A DNA stretch of 64,000 bases from Spirosoma utsteinense (GTDB lineage Bacteria; Bacteroidota; Bacteroidia; Cytophagales; Spirosomataceae). The position numbers and the translations under genes were made by a program. A model generated the notes under the pieces. It had not been told where the DNA came from, made no database searches, and saw only the letters and a list, made by a program, of their open reading frames with translations. Where the stretch lies: NCBI RefSeq assembly GCF_014282275.1, contig NZ_VFIA01000021.1:52207-116206 (forward strand), read 5' to 3'. The stretch's first letter is position 1. Each line of letters opens with the position of its first letter. Positions 18,150 to 27,701 of this stretch are shown piece by piece.

Positions 18150-20645
18150 CTAGCTACCGCACATCTCGCACCCTTCCGGATCGTCCAGCGAGCAGGTCAT
18201 AGCGGCATACTGCTGTTCCAGATCCGTTACCATCGGCACGGGAACTGGCCCGGCGTTGGTCGCGTGTTCTTTTGCATACTGTACATAGTCGAGTGGCTTC
18301 TCTACCATTACTGCTTCGGCTACGACAGGCTCCAGTTGTGGCTCCGCTTGTGGCTGTACTACGGTGAACTTCACAGCATCGGAAGCGGCCTTCGTACGGA
18401 GGTAGTACATACCCGTTTTCAACCCCGCTTTCCAGGCGTAGAAGTGCATCGACGTCAGCTTGCCGAAGTTCGAATCCTGAATGTGAATGTTCAGCGACTG
18501 CGACTGGCAGATATAAGCGCCCCGGTCGGCGGCCATATCGATAATGTGTTTCTGCTTGATCTCCCAGACCGTCTTGTACAGGTCTTTGATGTTCTGCGGA
18601 ATGTTCGGAATCTGCTGAACCGAACCGTTGGCCAGGATCAGGTTGTTCTTCATGGCGTCATTCCAGAGACCCAGCTTCACGAGGTCTTTGAGCAGGTGCT
18701 TGTTCACCACCACGAATTCGCCCGACAATACGCGACGGGTGTAGATGTTGCTCGTATAGGGCTCGAAACATTCGTTGTTGCCCAGGATCTGCGAGGTCGA
18801 TGCGGTTGGCATGGGAGCCAGCAGCAGCGAGTTGCGAACACCGTGCTCGACAACGTCCTTCCGTAGCGTTTCCCAATCCCAGCGTCCCGACTTGGGCTTC
18901 ACCGGCTGACCATCGCGGGTCCACATATCGAACTGGAAGATACCCTGCGAGATGGGCGAGCCTTTCCAGGTCTCATAGGGGCCGGATTCTTTCGCCTGCT
19001 CCATCGACGAGGTCATGGCTCCGAAATAGATCGTCTCGAAAATATCTTCGTTCAACCGGCGCGCTTCATCCGATTCGAACGGCATCCGCAGCATGATGAA
19101 CGCATCGGCCAGTCCCTGCACCCCGATACCGATGGGCCGGTGGCGCATATTGCTCCGACGGGCTTCTTCAACGGGGTAATAGTTGATGTCGATGATCTTG
19201 TTGAGGTTGCGGGTGGCCGTTTTGGTCACCTCGTACAACTTCTGGTGGTCGAACCGCATCACGCCATCCGTGCCGCGGGTAATGAACTTCGGCAGGGCGA
19301 TAGATGCCAGGTTACACACCGCAATCTCGTCAGGAGCGGTATACTCGATGATCTCGGTGCAGAGGTTACTCGACTTGATGGTGCCAAGGTTCTTCTGGTT
19401 CGATTTCTTGTTGGCCGCATCCTTGAACAGCATGTAGGGCGTACCTGTCTCCGTCTGCGACTCCAGGATCTTGTACCACAACTCCTGCGCTTTGATCGTC
19501 TTGCGGGCACGTCCTTCGCGCTCGTAGCGCTCATACAGAGCCTCGAACTCTTCACTATGACAATCGGCCAGACCGGGGCACTCGTGCGGGCAGAACAACG
19601 ACCAGACATCGTTTTCTTCTACGCGCTTCATGAACAGATCGGGCGTCCAGAGGGCATAGAACAAATCGCGGGCGCGTCCTTCTTCCTTACCCGAGTTCTT
19701 TTTTAGATCCAGGAAGTCGAAGATGTCGGCATGCCAGGGTTCCAGGTAAATGGCGAACGAGCCTTTGCGCTTGCCACCGCCCTGGTCCACGTAGCGGGCC
19801 GTGTCGTTGAAGACGCGCAGCATCGGCACAATCCCGTTTGAGGTTCCATTGGTGCCTTTGATGTAAGTACCCGTTGCCCGGACGTTGTGAATGCTCAGAC
19901 CAATTCCACCCGCCGACTGCGAGATTTTGGCCGTCTGCTTCAGCGTGTCGTAAATACCATCGATGGAATCGTCTTTCATCGTCAGCAGGAAGCAACTCGA
20001 CATCTGGGGCTTGGGCGTTCCGGCGTTGAACAGCGTTGGTGTGGCGTGGGTGAACCACTTCTCCGACAGCAGGTTGTAGGTTTCGATGGCCGCGTCGATG
20101 TCGTCCATGTGAATACCGACGGCCACCCGCATGAGCATGTGCTGTGGACGTTCGGCAATACGGCCGTCCATTTTCAGCAGGTATGACTTTTCAAGGGTTT
20201 TGTATCCAAAGTAGTCATAGCCGTAATCCCGGTCGTAGATGATAGTCGAATCGAGCAGGGCCGCGTGGGTACGAACTATTTCATAGACTTCCTTCGCAAT
20301 CAGCGACGCGTTTTCACCTGTTTTCGGGTCTTCGTAGGTATAAAGCCGCTTGATGGTGCTGGAGAACGACTTGTTGGTTTCCTTATGCAGGTTCGAGATG
20401 GCAATCCGGGCGGCCAGAATGGCATAATCCGGGTGCGTGGTCGTCATCGAAGCCGCTGTTTCGGCGGCTAAGTTGTCCAGTTCCGTTGTTTTAACGCCAT
20501 CGTACAAGCCGCTGACGACTTTAACGGCGACCTGTACGGGTTGCACGTAGGCAGGGTCAAGGCCGTAGCATAATTTCTCGATCCGGGCGGTAATCTTGTC
20601 GAATTTAACCGACTCGTGGCGTCCGTCGCGTTTGATTACGTACAT
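18150..20645 (-). CDS. nrdA: Ribonucleoside-diphosphate reductase, class I alpha subunit
   Basis: An 831-residue class I large subunit. Residues 1-90 form an ATP-cone ([20 protein letters not shown]). The barrel has the first active-site cysteine in MSSCFLL, the NLCTEI and [10 protein letters not shown] segments (radical cysteine and glutamate region), and the C-terminal shuttle pair C826/C829 (CEMCGS). It reduces ribonucleoside diphosphates to deoxy forms with an NrdB radical subunit. No nrdB is next to it in this window, so the small subunit must be encoded elsewhere. The ATP-cone at the N-terminus predicts dATP inhibition. Ends with an intrinsic terminator at 18088-18122. Confidence 0.95.
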   Translation of the reverse strand: MYVIKRDGRHESVKFDKITARIEKLCYGLDPAYVQPVQVAVKVVSGLYDGVKTTELDNLAAETAASMTTTHPDYAILAARIAISNLHKETNKSFSSTIKRLYTYEDPKTGENASLIAKEVYEIVRTHAALLDSTIIYDRDYGYDYFGYKTLEKSYLLKMDGRIAERPQHMLMRVAVGIHMDDIDAAIETYNLLSEKWFTHATPTLFNAGTPKPQMSSCFLLTMKDDSIDGIYDTLKQTAKISQSAGGIGLSIHNVRATGTYIKGTNGTSNGIVPMLRVFNDTARYVDQGGGKRKGSFAIYLEPWHADIFDFLDLKKNSGKEEGRARDLFYALWTPDLFMKRVEENDVWSLFCPHECPGLADCHSEEFEALYERYEREGRARKTIKAQELWYKILESQTETGTPYMLFKDAANKKSNQKNLGTIKSSNLCTEIIEYTAPDEIAVCNLASIALPKFITRGTDGVMRFDHQKLYEVTKTATRNLNKIIDINYYPVEEARRSNMRHRPIGIGVQGLADAFIMLRMPFESDEARRLNEDIFETIYFGAMTSSMEQAKESGPYETWKGSPISQGIFQFDMWTRDGQPVKPKSGRWDWETLRKDVVEHGVRNSLLLAPMPTASTSQILGNNECFEPYTSNIYTRRVLSGEFVVVNKHLLKDLVKLGLWNDAMKNNLILANGSVQQIPNIPQNIKDLYKTVWEIKQKHIIDMAADRGAYICQSQSLNIHIQDSNFGKLTSMHFYAWKAGLKTGMYYLRTKAASDAVKFTVVQPQAEPQLEPVVAEAVMVEKPLDYVQYAKEHATNAGPVPVPMVTDLEQQYAAMTCSLDDPEGCEMCGS

Positions 20646-21081
20646 GATTGTCTGGGGATTAGTTAGTATGTATAAATGTTGAATTCGGTCAATGAATACC
20701 GTCTCTCCAGCCGGAGCTCAGGGTGAAACGGGACGTTAAAGTTGTTCTGAAATAGACGGAAAAGCAACCCCGATGGTTCGGCGTGCTCAGTCAGTTTTTA
20801 AAAATAGAAGGCTGCTAACGGATTACCGAATTGTTAAGTCGTCAGTCTTAGCGACTTACCAATGTCCTGTTGCAGCCATAATTTAGAAAAATAACAAAGA
20901 GCGATTTTATCGATTGGCTCGCCAGCTACATGGGCAATCAGGCGAACTGGAGAGGAAGTAGTTTGATATCGAAATGTATGAACAAGTGAGAACAGTAACA
21001 ACCCTACGTTACGCCATTATTAGCCAACGGCCCTACTTTATTCAATTGACAGTCAGGCTTAAAAAGAACAGCAATAAACGC
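20646..21081. other. Non-coding gap between nrdA and rpmE2
   Basis: A divergent intergenic region of about 435 bases holding the upstream regions of nrdA and L31. I see no gene, no repeat and no clear NrdR-box pair. The only regulatory signal I can support is the rpmE2 promoter at its right end. Confidence 0.5.
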
Positions 21082-21112
21082 TTGCCAATACCCTTTCGAC
21101 GCCGTACCTTTG
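21082..21112 (+). promoter_or_regulatory. Predicted promoter of rpmE2
   Basis: TTG at 21082-21084, 20 bases, then TACCTTTG at 21105-21112 fits the Bacteroidota consensus very well. Predicted start near 21119, giving a 47-base leader before the L31 ATG. Confidence 0.7.
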
Positions 21113-21165
21113 CAATCCTTTTCGGACGGAAACCGAGGAGATGACAAGAAACTGATTAGCAGACC

Positions 21166-21438
21166 ATGAAAAAAGGCATTCACCCGGACTACCGCGATGT
21201 GGTATTCCATGACCTGTCGAGCGACTATAAATTTCTGACGCGCTCTACCGTTCAGACCAAAGACACCATCGAGCATGAAGGCCAGACCTATCCGCTCGTT
21301 AAGATTGAAGTAAGCTCGCAGTCGCACCCGTTCTACACGGGTAAGAACGTGCTGCTCGATACGGCCGGCCGTGTGGACAAGTTCCGCAAGCGCTATGGCA
21401 CCAAAGACAACGCTACGCCGACTTCGACGGCTCAGTAG
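21166..21438 (+). CDS. rpmE2: Ribosomal protein L31 type B
   Basis: A 90-residue protein opening [16 protein letters not shown], with [22 protein letters not shown] and a C-terminal [10 protein letters not shown], all landmarks of type B L31. The zinc-binding cysteines of type A L31 are absent, so this form does not need zinc. It binds at the 50S/30S interface. Own promoter and own terminator, so a single-gene unit. Confidence 0.96.
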   Translation: MKKGIHPDYRDVVFHDLSSDYKFLTRSTVQTKDTIEHEGQTYPLVKIEVSSQSHPFYTGKNVLLDTAGRVDKFRKRYGTKDNATPTSTAQ

Positions 21439-21460
21439 TCGGTTCGTTAGCCCTAATAAA

Positions 21461-21498
21461 ACTCCCCCGCTGCGGTTAAACGCGACGGGGGAGTTTTT
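21461..21498 (+). terminator. Intrinsic terminator of rpmE2
   Basis: ACTCCCCCG and CGGGGGAGT make a 9-bp stem with a short inner pair, followed by a T-run. It lies 22 bases after the L31 stop codon. Confidence 0.88.
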
Positions 21499-21539
21499 AT
21501 GTATGGGGTGTAGGTTAGGCGATCCTGTTTATCGTTGTA

Positions 21540-22436
21540 TCAGGGAATAATAGTAACCTCGTCCTTGCTGTAAGCCAGAATGATTCCGTAACCGCCCCTG
21601 ACATTGGAGTAGCGAACCTGGGGCGGCTGAAAAGCCAGCAAAAATCCTTCATTAACATTAAACGTGCGATTGTATTCATAGTAGCCCCGGTTAGCCCGGC
21701 GTAATGTGAGCACCACTTTATCTACTTTCCCATTCGGACCTCTCGGCTGGATAGTCCCTTCCAGTTCCACCCCTACCCGAACTGTTGATGTTTGTCCGTT
21801 GAAACAGATATCGGACAAATTGTATTCGTCGAACCGGCCCCAGCCTCGAAAACCGCACCCATCCTCAAATTCGTCCGGCCGATCAAGACCAAATGTGTTT
21901 ATAGCCACACGCAGGCTATTATTGTATCCTAACACTTGCATAGCATAATAGTCGCTGGGTTGTTTCGCATCCGTAAACTGGCAAATCAATTTACGGGCTG
22001 GCAGGCCCGGATTTAGTGCCGCCGGAATCGACTCGTCAAATTGATAACGGTCAATCCGTATCGGTTCAGGAACACGTTCGGGAAGGCTCTGCACGTCGGG
22101 AAACCCGGCATTCGTTATGGTGTAGTGGTAGAATCGTCCGGGTTGCGGTTTGAATTTTCTGGCTGATACGTAACGTCCGTCGCTTTGATGCCGCAGTTGC
22201 TCAACCAAAACACTGTCCTCATACAGCCGAACAACCGCTGTCAATACCCACCGTCCATATTGGTAGCGTCCCGTTGTCGGGTATGTCCGGCTTACCCGTA
22301 ACGTGGCTACACTGTCTGGTGATAGCACCCCGTACACGACCAGCCGATCTCCCTCATAGGGTAAATCGACGCCTAAATCTTTGGTACAGGCCAGTAGCCC
22401 CAACAGAAAAAAAAGAGGTACTGCAAGACGCATCAT
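21540..22436 (-). CDS. DUF4249 lipoprotein, TonB-receptor partner
   Basis: A 298-residue lipoprotein: signal peptide with lipobox LLAC (lipidated Cys near residue 17), then a beta-rich DUF4249 domain (LVVYGVLSPDSVATLRVSRTYP near 32-53 is typical). DUF4249 genes in Bacteroidota pair with a TonB-dependent receptor, here directly upstream with a 4-base overlap. It is probably a surface or periplasmic subunit of the outer-membrane import complex, analogous to SusD in role but unrelated in sequence. The substrate is unknown. Confidence 0.85.
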   Translation of the reverse strand: MMRLAVPLFFLLGLLACTKDLGVDLPYEGDRLVVYGVLSPDSVATLRVSRTYPTTGRYQYGRWVLTAVVRLYEDSVLVEQLRHQSDGRYVSARKFKPQPGRFYHYTITNAGFPDVQSLPERVPEPIRIDRYQFDESIPAALNPGLPARKLICQFTDAKQPSDYYAMQVLGYNNSLRVAINTFGLDRPDEFEDGCGFRGWGRFDEYNLSDICFNGQTSTVRVGVELEGTIQPRGPNGKVDKVVLTLRRANRGYYEYNRTFNVNEGFLLAFQPPQVRYSNVRGGYGIILAYSKDEVTIIP

Positions 22437-24793
22437 CGGTTGATCTGTAGGTTATAACTGAGGTAGGGCAAGACCGGAAAAACCGCCTTTCGTACTACTT
22501 TATAATCGAACCCAACGATCTGAAGGGAGGAGTCAAAGATCAGGTCCCGGTTGAAGTCAAGAAAGAATGGGTTATATCGATTGTAGGCATTATACACCCC
22601 AAACGACCATTGTGCGTCACGCCGTTTGCGGGTAGTATGGCGGACCGTTACGCCCAGATCGAGCCGGTGGTAAGCAGGCATACGAAAGTTGTTTCGGTCA
22701 CCGTAGATCAACAGCGGGTAGGCCGTGGCTTCCTGACCAATGTTTTCCTGTAGAGCAACAGGAATGGTCGTGGGCTGGCCGGACTGGTAAACCCAGGTGG
22801 CCGATGCACTGACTTTGTCGCTGACCGCATACTGACCCGTGAGCGAGAAAACGTGCCGACGGTCGAAGGTGGCGTCATACCAGCGGTTCTGGTCGATGGT
22901 AGCGAACCGGCGACGGTGACGGGCCAGGGTGTACCCTACCCATCCGGTTAACCGTCCCTGCGTTTTCAGCACCAGTAACTCGATTCCCTTGCTATCGCCA
23001 ATTCCGTTGCGCTCAACCGTATTCTCCCACTGACGATTGAAGTTGGTCAGGAAATTGGTGCCTGTCTGGTAGTCAATTAAGTTACTCAACCGCTTGTGGT
23101 AGGCTTCCAGCGTGACGTTTATTGATTGGTTCGGGAACGAATACGTTATGCCGACGGCCGTTTGGCTGGATGCCTGGGGTGGAGCCGAGCGGGTAGCCGG
23201 TACCCACACATCATTGGGAAGACCAACGCTGTTGCTCGAAAGCAGATGCACAAACTGGTGCATGTCAGAATAAGCAAACTTGACCGACAGTCGGTCGGTG
23301 GGCGAAACACTCAGCGAGAAGCGTGGCTCGGCGTAGGTATGCTGTTGGTTGGCAAGCTGATAACTGACCGCCCGCATACCCGCGTTACCCCTGAGCCATT
23401 TAGCCAGTCTGAAATCGTCCTCGGCGTAAACAGCCACCTCCGTAGCCCCCACGCTTGCGTTGATCCGGGCCAGCGTATCGGGGTTGATACCATATGTAGT
23501 TGAGATGCGCGTGGGCCGAAATCGATGCCGGATTGCTTCCACACCGAATTGCACGTTATGCCCCAGAAGAGGATTCCATTCCAGAGCGACTTTTGCCGTG
23601 AAATCCCGAATACTGGACATCGCGCTGAATCGCTGTGTAATTGTCCAGTCGTCATTTTGTTTGGTGCGGGCCTGCGTTTCGATGCCGTACCGGTAGTGCG
23701 AGAAGGTAAGCGTGGAGCGCAGGAAAAGATTGTTCAACAATGCTCGGGTGTAGCGCACGGATGCGGTCGTGTTCCCCCAGTTCAGGCCAAACCTCGACCG
23801 GTCGGTCTGCGACCCTTCCTGCGCGGCCCAGATGTCGTTACCGTTGTACAAACTCACCAACAAGCGGCTACCGTCTTTGAACTGGTGATTGGCTTTAGCA
23901 TTTATGTCATAAAGCCAGTAGTTGAAGTACTGACCACTTTTTGACACCTGAAAGGCGATTAAGGTGGGCAACAGAAAAAGGGTGAAGTAGGACGAACGGG
24001 CCGAGATGAAATAGGACGAACGGCCCCACAACTGCTTAGACAGGGGGCCCTCCAACAGCAGACGGGAACTCACCAGACCCACACTTGCTTCGGCCCGCCG
24101 ACGCTGATTGTTTCCTTCTTTCATGGTTACGTCGATGATCGACGACAAACGACCGCCGAAGCGAGCAGGGAAACCGGCTTTGTAGAGGTCTACTTTACGA
24201 ACCGCATCAGGATTGAACGTAGACACAAACCCAAACAGGTGCGATACGTTATAGACCGTTGCATCATCCAGAATAATCAGATTCTGGTCGGGCGAGCCAC
24301 CCCGTACCTGCAAACCGGTGGTTCCTTCATTACCGACCGTTACGCCCGGTGTCAGGGCTAAGGCCTTTATGATATCCGTCTCGCCAAACAGGGCAGGAAC
24401 GGCTTTAAGCTGTTCAATTGGTATGGCTACCAGTCCAGGTTGCTGGTTAATCGCTGAATTTTCGGCTGTGGCGGACACCGATACGGGAGCAATCTCAGTT
24501 ATGGCCGGCAACAGATTGACCTGAACCACTGTATCGCGGGGGGACACAACAGTAAGCACAACCGACTCATAGCCTACGTACGAAAACCGGACGCTGGCCT
24601 GGCGATCTACAAACAGGGAGAAGTAGCCGGACCGGTTGGTGCTAGTGCCTGAATTCTGGCGCATATCATACACGGTTGCGCCAATGAGTGTTTCGCCGGA
24701 CATTCTGTCGGTCACGTAGCCGCTTATCATCACCCGCTGCGCGACGGCTATATTACATAGAAGTAGCAGTACAACTATTCGAAAAACAATCAT
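22433..24793 (-). CDS. TonB-dependent receptor with carboxypeptidase-like domain
   Basis: A 786-residue outer-membrane receptor: signal peptide (1-18), carboxypeptidase-regulatory-like domain (about 20-105; ISGYVTDRMSGETLIGATV), plug domain (about 115-225; VRGGSPDQNLIILDD and GFPARFGGRLSSIIDV), then a beta-barrel to the C-terminus. It would import an unknown ligand with energy from TonB. It is translationally coupled to a DUF4249 lipoprotein. It is a paralogue of the 27.7-30.2 kb receptor and of the truncated receptor at 25.3-26.2 kb, with the same GxxAYSDMHQFVHLL-type barrel segment. Confidence 0.92.
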   Translation of the reverse strand: MIVFRIVVLLLLCNIAVAQRVMISGYVTDRMSGETLIGATVYDMRQNSGTSTNRSGYFSLFVDRQASVRFSYVGYESVVLTVVSPRDTVVQVNLLPAITEIAPVSVSATAENSAINQQPGLVAIPIEQLKAVPALFGETDIIKALALTPGVTVGNEGTTGLQVRGGSPDQNLIILDDATVYNVSHLFGFVSTFNPDAVRKVDLYKAGFPARFGGRLSSIIDVTMKEGNNQRRRAEASVGLVSSRLLLEGPLSKQLWGRSSYFISARSSYFTLFLLPTLIAFQVSKSGQYFNYWLYDINAKANHQFKDGSRLLVSLYNGNDIWAAQEGSQTDRSRFGLNWGNTTASVRYTRALLNNLFLRSTLTFSHYRYGIETQARTKQNDDWTITQRFSAMSSIRDFTAKVALEWNPLLGHNVQFGVEAIRHRFRPTRISTTYGINPDTLARINASVGATEVAVYAEDDFRLAKWLRGNAGMRAVSYQLANQQHTYAEPRFSLSVSPTDRLSVKFAYSDMHQFVHLLSSNSVGLPNDVWVPATRSAPPQASSQTAVGITYSFPNQSINVTLEAYHKRLSNLIDYQTGTNFLTNFNRQWENTVERNGIGDSKGIELLVLKTQGRLTGWVGYTLARHRRRFATIDQNRWYDATFDRRHVFSLTGQYAVSDKVSASATWVYQSGQPTTIPVALQENIGQEATAYPLLIYGDRNNFRMPAYHRLDLGVTVRHTTRKRRDAQWSFGVYNAYNRYNPFFLDFNRDLIFDSSLQIVGFDYKVVRKAVFPVLPYLSYNLQINR

Positions 24794-24803
24794 GCACGTT
24801 TAG

Positions 24804-24846
24804 TTAATCAGCCCCGCAACGATTGTAACGCTACGGGGCTGATTAA
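24804..24846. terminator. Hairpin just upstream of a receptor start
   Basis: TTAATCAGCCCCG (24804-24816) and CGGGGCTGATTAA (24834-24846) form a perfect 13-bp stem with a 17-base loop, 10 bases before the receptor ATG on the minus strand. It may end transcription arriving from the truncated receptor, or shape the leader of the intact one. Confidence 0.55.
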
Positions 24847-24891
24847 ATTAGTATGTAAATTAAAACGGGTAGTACAGCTTCTTTCTTCTTG

Positions 24892-25139
24892 GTCATCACA
24901 TTTTCCATCGGCCTTGACTTCCAGCCGGATCAGTTGACATTGGACGATTTCTCATTCAAAAAAAGCCCGAAGCCTTAAAAAGCTACAAAGGATCGTTTGG
25001 CAATGAGGTCATCAGGAACGAAGAGAACCCTGATGACTATTTCCAGAATAATAAGTACTCAATTGTCAATAGCTTAGGTTATTTTGGTAAAGCGTTTTTG
25101 TCATGCTTCGGCTCCGGCCGACCGGATTCGTCAGCATAA
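24892..25139 (+). pseudogene. Possible remnant of an unknown coding sequence
   Basis: The gap between two receptor genes holds two consecutive plus-strand stretches that look like protein: 24892-24978 (reads ...IGLDFQPDQLTLDDFSF, stop) and 24981-25139 (SYKGSFGNEVIRNEENPDDY..., stop). Both lack start codons and a stop lies between them. Together they could be a decayed gene of unknown family, or chance. No match is recognised. Confidence 0.25.
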
Positions 25140-25254
25140 AGAAAAGCCTAATGTATTTTAGATGAGACACTTATACTTTTTATTTAAAGCGTGTTTCCAA
25201 AAAAAACTCTTTACTATTCAACACACAACTCATCGAGCAAAATGTATTCCGTTT

Positions 25255-26236
25255 TCATTCTGTTGGCTTCTTACCCGTGTAAATATTGAACGTATAGGAC
25301 AGCGAGGGGATAATTTGAAACAGAGATACAGCTTTTACCGTATTGCCCAGCGCGAGGTAATAAAAGTAAGGGTTCTTCCGATTATAGGCATTATACATAC
25401 TCAGTTCCAACTGGCCTACCCCCCACTTATGCGTTGTTTTTCGCTGAATACTAACATCGAGTCGATGCGTTGCTTTCATACGATAACTATTGCGCTCACC
25501 ATACGTGAATAATACACCACCATAGGGGTCCAGCCGATTCGTGAAAATGTTGACATTTACCTGACCATAAACGGCTTGTGGCAACGTCACGGGTTGACCC
25601 GTCTGATATATCCAAGTTCCATTGATCGACCACCGCTTACTGATCGGATAAATTCCAACCACCGATACATCATGCCGCCGGTCCTGACGAGCGGCAAACG
25701 GTTTTCCCTGATTCAATTCGTCAAACTGATGAATCGTCCAGGATACGGTGTAGCCTAGCCAGCCCGTCAGCCGCCCCTGCTTTTTTTGCAGAAAGACTTC
25801 GGCCCCGTAAGCCGTACCCTGCCCCGTTGTCACTACAGCCTCCCACCTTCGGCTGGACCCCTGTGAGAGCATCGTGAAATCCTGCGAACTATGACCATCG
25901 CGATAAGCAACTATGTTACTCATTTTTTTATAATACCCCTCAACCGACAGTTCCAATTGATGGGTAGCCCCCACTACCATATCACGGCTATAAGCCACGG
26001 AAACCTGATCCGACTGCTGCGGTTTGATTGGCCCGTTGGCCGGAAACCACAAATCGACGGGAATACCGAAGCCGGGATTGGTTACTAAATGAAGGGGCTG
26101 ATTCATCCGGGCGTAGGCCACTTTGATCGACGATAGCGGTGTTAGTTTATAACCCAGCAAAAACCGTGGTTCAACAAACTGGTAATTGATCTGGTGGATA
26201 ACCCGATACGTAGCGAAGCGTAACCCGGCGGACCGA
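25255..26236 (-). pseudogene. Truncated TonB-dependent receptor (C-terminal barrel only)
   Basis: From about 26236 the minus strand encodes AGLRFATYR, VEPRFLLGYK, VAYARMNQPLHL and a normal barrel C-terminus, aligning with the second half of the two intact paralogues (compare GMRAVSYQL and AEPRFSLSV in the 22.4-24.8 kb receptor). The signal peptide, carboxypeptidase-like and plug domains are missing. In the open frame, the residues before this point are a shifted-frame read of an IS5-type transposase, so the front of the gene was lost at an insertion/deletion junction near 26236. No DUF4249 partner follows it. It cannot make a working receptor. Confidence 0.85.
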
Positions 26237-26522
26237 CTTGGCAACAGGAACGAAGCCCTGAGCCGATTCAGGGCGCGAAGCCCGCTCAAAACCAATCGCA
26301 CCGGCGAACCGGCCCCAACTAGCCAGCGCTTTGGCAAAAACACCGCCATACGCTCTATCGCCAAAGACCGTTTCGACTCGATCACCATACCACAAGATAT
26401 CACTTACCAAGACTAGCGCGGCAGGGCCGTCAGCGCTATTAGCGGCTTGGACATGAGCCGCCCACAAGCGGCCACCCGTATCAACCAATAGCTGGCGCTT
26501 GTGGCCGCACGGATTTCCATGG
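26237..26522 (-). mobile_element. IS5-family transposase fragment
   Basis: The minus strand reads GNPCGHKRQLLVDTGGRLWA, then a middle stretch with VFGDRAYGG and ends at a point reading ESAQGFVPVAK. This order (HLLVDT-type strand, D in VVSDILWYGD/GDRAYGG) is the middle of an IS5-group DDE transposase. Both ends are missing: the expected RWVVERTFAW region (DDE glutamate) is replaced by the receptor remnant, and the front runs into the IS110-type fragment. No inverted repeats are visible. Non-functional remnant. Confidence 0.8.
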
Positions 26523-26523
26523 C

Positions 26524-26673
26524 TTATGCAAGGGTTGGTGTGTAGGTTTTATCATATTTCTGTTGGCACTGTACTACTGAGCAAATACGATAAATAAGCT
26601 TGTTGCGAACGGCGTTAAGCACTAGCATTTTATTCTTGCCTTCGGCTAGTCCTCTCCGTACACTATGTTCAAC
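26524..26673 (-). mobile_element. IS110-family transposase C-terminal fragment
   Basis: The minus strand reads EGKNKMLVLNAVRNKLIYRI followed by a short tail ending YTPTLA and TAA at 26526-26524. This is the usual C-terminal helix pattern of Bacteroidota IS110/IS116 transposases (GKNKM..NAVRNK). An in-frame stop lies directly upstream (26679-26677), so only about 49 residues remain. It abuts the IS5 fragment with no spacer, showing successive insertions or deletions. Confidence 0.75.
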
Positions 26674-26777
26674 TATTTAAGTAATTTTACTAACAACCTA
26701 TTGTATATCAGTTTATTATACTAATATAAGTTAGCAAAAGGGTTAATTGATTATAATGGCAATGTCTCATGAGCAAT

Positions 26778-27692
26778 TTACCTTAGCCGAAAGCTCACTT
26801 TTGCCCCGTTGTACGCCCCGAAGCAACCCAGCGCTCCCTGAATGTTACCCCGTATCAGCATCGGCTCCGCGAAGGGGTTGTCCTCATTACGAGCCTGGCT
26901 TAAAATCATTTCGTAGTACTCATAGTAGGCTCGGTTCACACTTAACAAATAAACGTTTAGTAAGAAGGGCGGAATAACGGATGGCGGATTCGTCGTGGCG
27001 TAGATCTGCAATTGTCCACGGGGGGAATTTATCACCTGCCCGTCGCGGTTAGCATCGGTCAGAAACGGCGATTCGTTATAGCTTTGGAAGGCAATTCCAT
27101 TGATCGCTTGATAAGGCACCTCAACCGAGTCACCGTATGAGCGGTAAAGACTCCCATACTCATTGTCACCCGCCACCTGATAAAAATTGACCTCACCCGC
27201 CGTGTCCTGCCACCGCAATTGAACAAAGTAATCCACACCAGCAAGACTGGCTGGATTCGCTACCGAGTCCAGCAGCACCTCAGGCGTGGGCACCGTGCCG
27301 GGTACAGTAGTCGTTGCCGTTGCCCGCTGGCCGTCTGGTAGCTCGACGCTCAGCGTATACGTGTGATCAACTTTTACGGTAAACAGTCGCGCATCAACCT
27401 GGTAAAGGGCCCGTTGCGGATTAAAACGCAGGATGACCAAATTGTTGCCTTCGGACAACGTAACGCGGGCATCCGACACCGGGTTGAATTGGGTGCTATC
27501 AACCAGTACGCCTACGCTGGTACGTGATCGACTGACGACGACGGTTAACAACGTGTCCTGGGGCGATAGGTAACTGTGAACGACTAATTGCGGATCTGTT
27601 TTAGGCAATCGGGCGGGATCGACGTCCTGGACTAAACCAGCGCAACCGGATACCAGCATCAGCAGCGTTAAACACAGAATGAGTGTTTTCAT
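26778..27692 (-). CDS. DUF4249 lipoprotein, TonB-receptor partner
   Basis: A 304-residue lipoprotein with lipobox VSGC (Cys near residue 17) and a DUF4249-type beta-rich body (LVVHSYLSPQDTLLTVVVSR, ARVTLSEGNN, a TVPGTVPTP stretch). It follows its receptor by 9 bases on the same strand, matching the 21.5-24.8 kb pair in organisation. Sequence similarity to the other DUF4249 protein here is low, suggesting different ligands. Just downstream lie the IS remnants, so this operon is intact but its neighbour is not. Confidence 0.85.
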   Translation of the reverse strand: MKTLILCLTLLMLVSGCAGLVQDVDPARLPKTDPQLVVHSYLSPQDTLLTVVVSRSRTSVGVLVDSTQFNPVSDARVTLSEGNNLVILRFNPQRALYQVDARLFTVKVDHTYTLSVELPDGQRATATTTVPGTVPTPEVLLDSVANPASLAGVDYFVQLRWQDTAGEVNFYQVAGDNEYGSLYRSYGDSVEVPYQAINGIAFQSYNESPFLTDANRDGQVINSPRGQLQIYATTNPPSVIPPFLLNVYLLSVNRAYYEYYEMILSQARNEDNPFAEPMLIRGNIQGALGCFGAYNGAKVSFRLR

Positions 27693-27701
27693 ACCGGTTA
27701 A

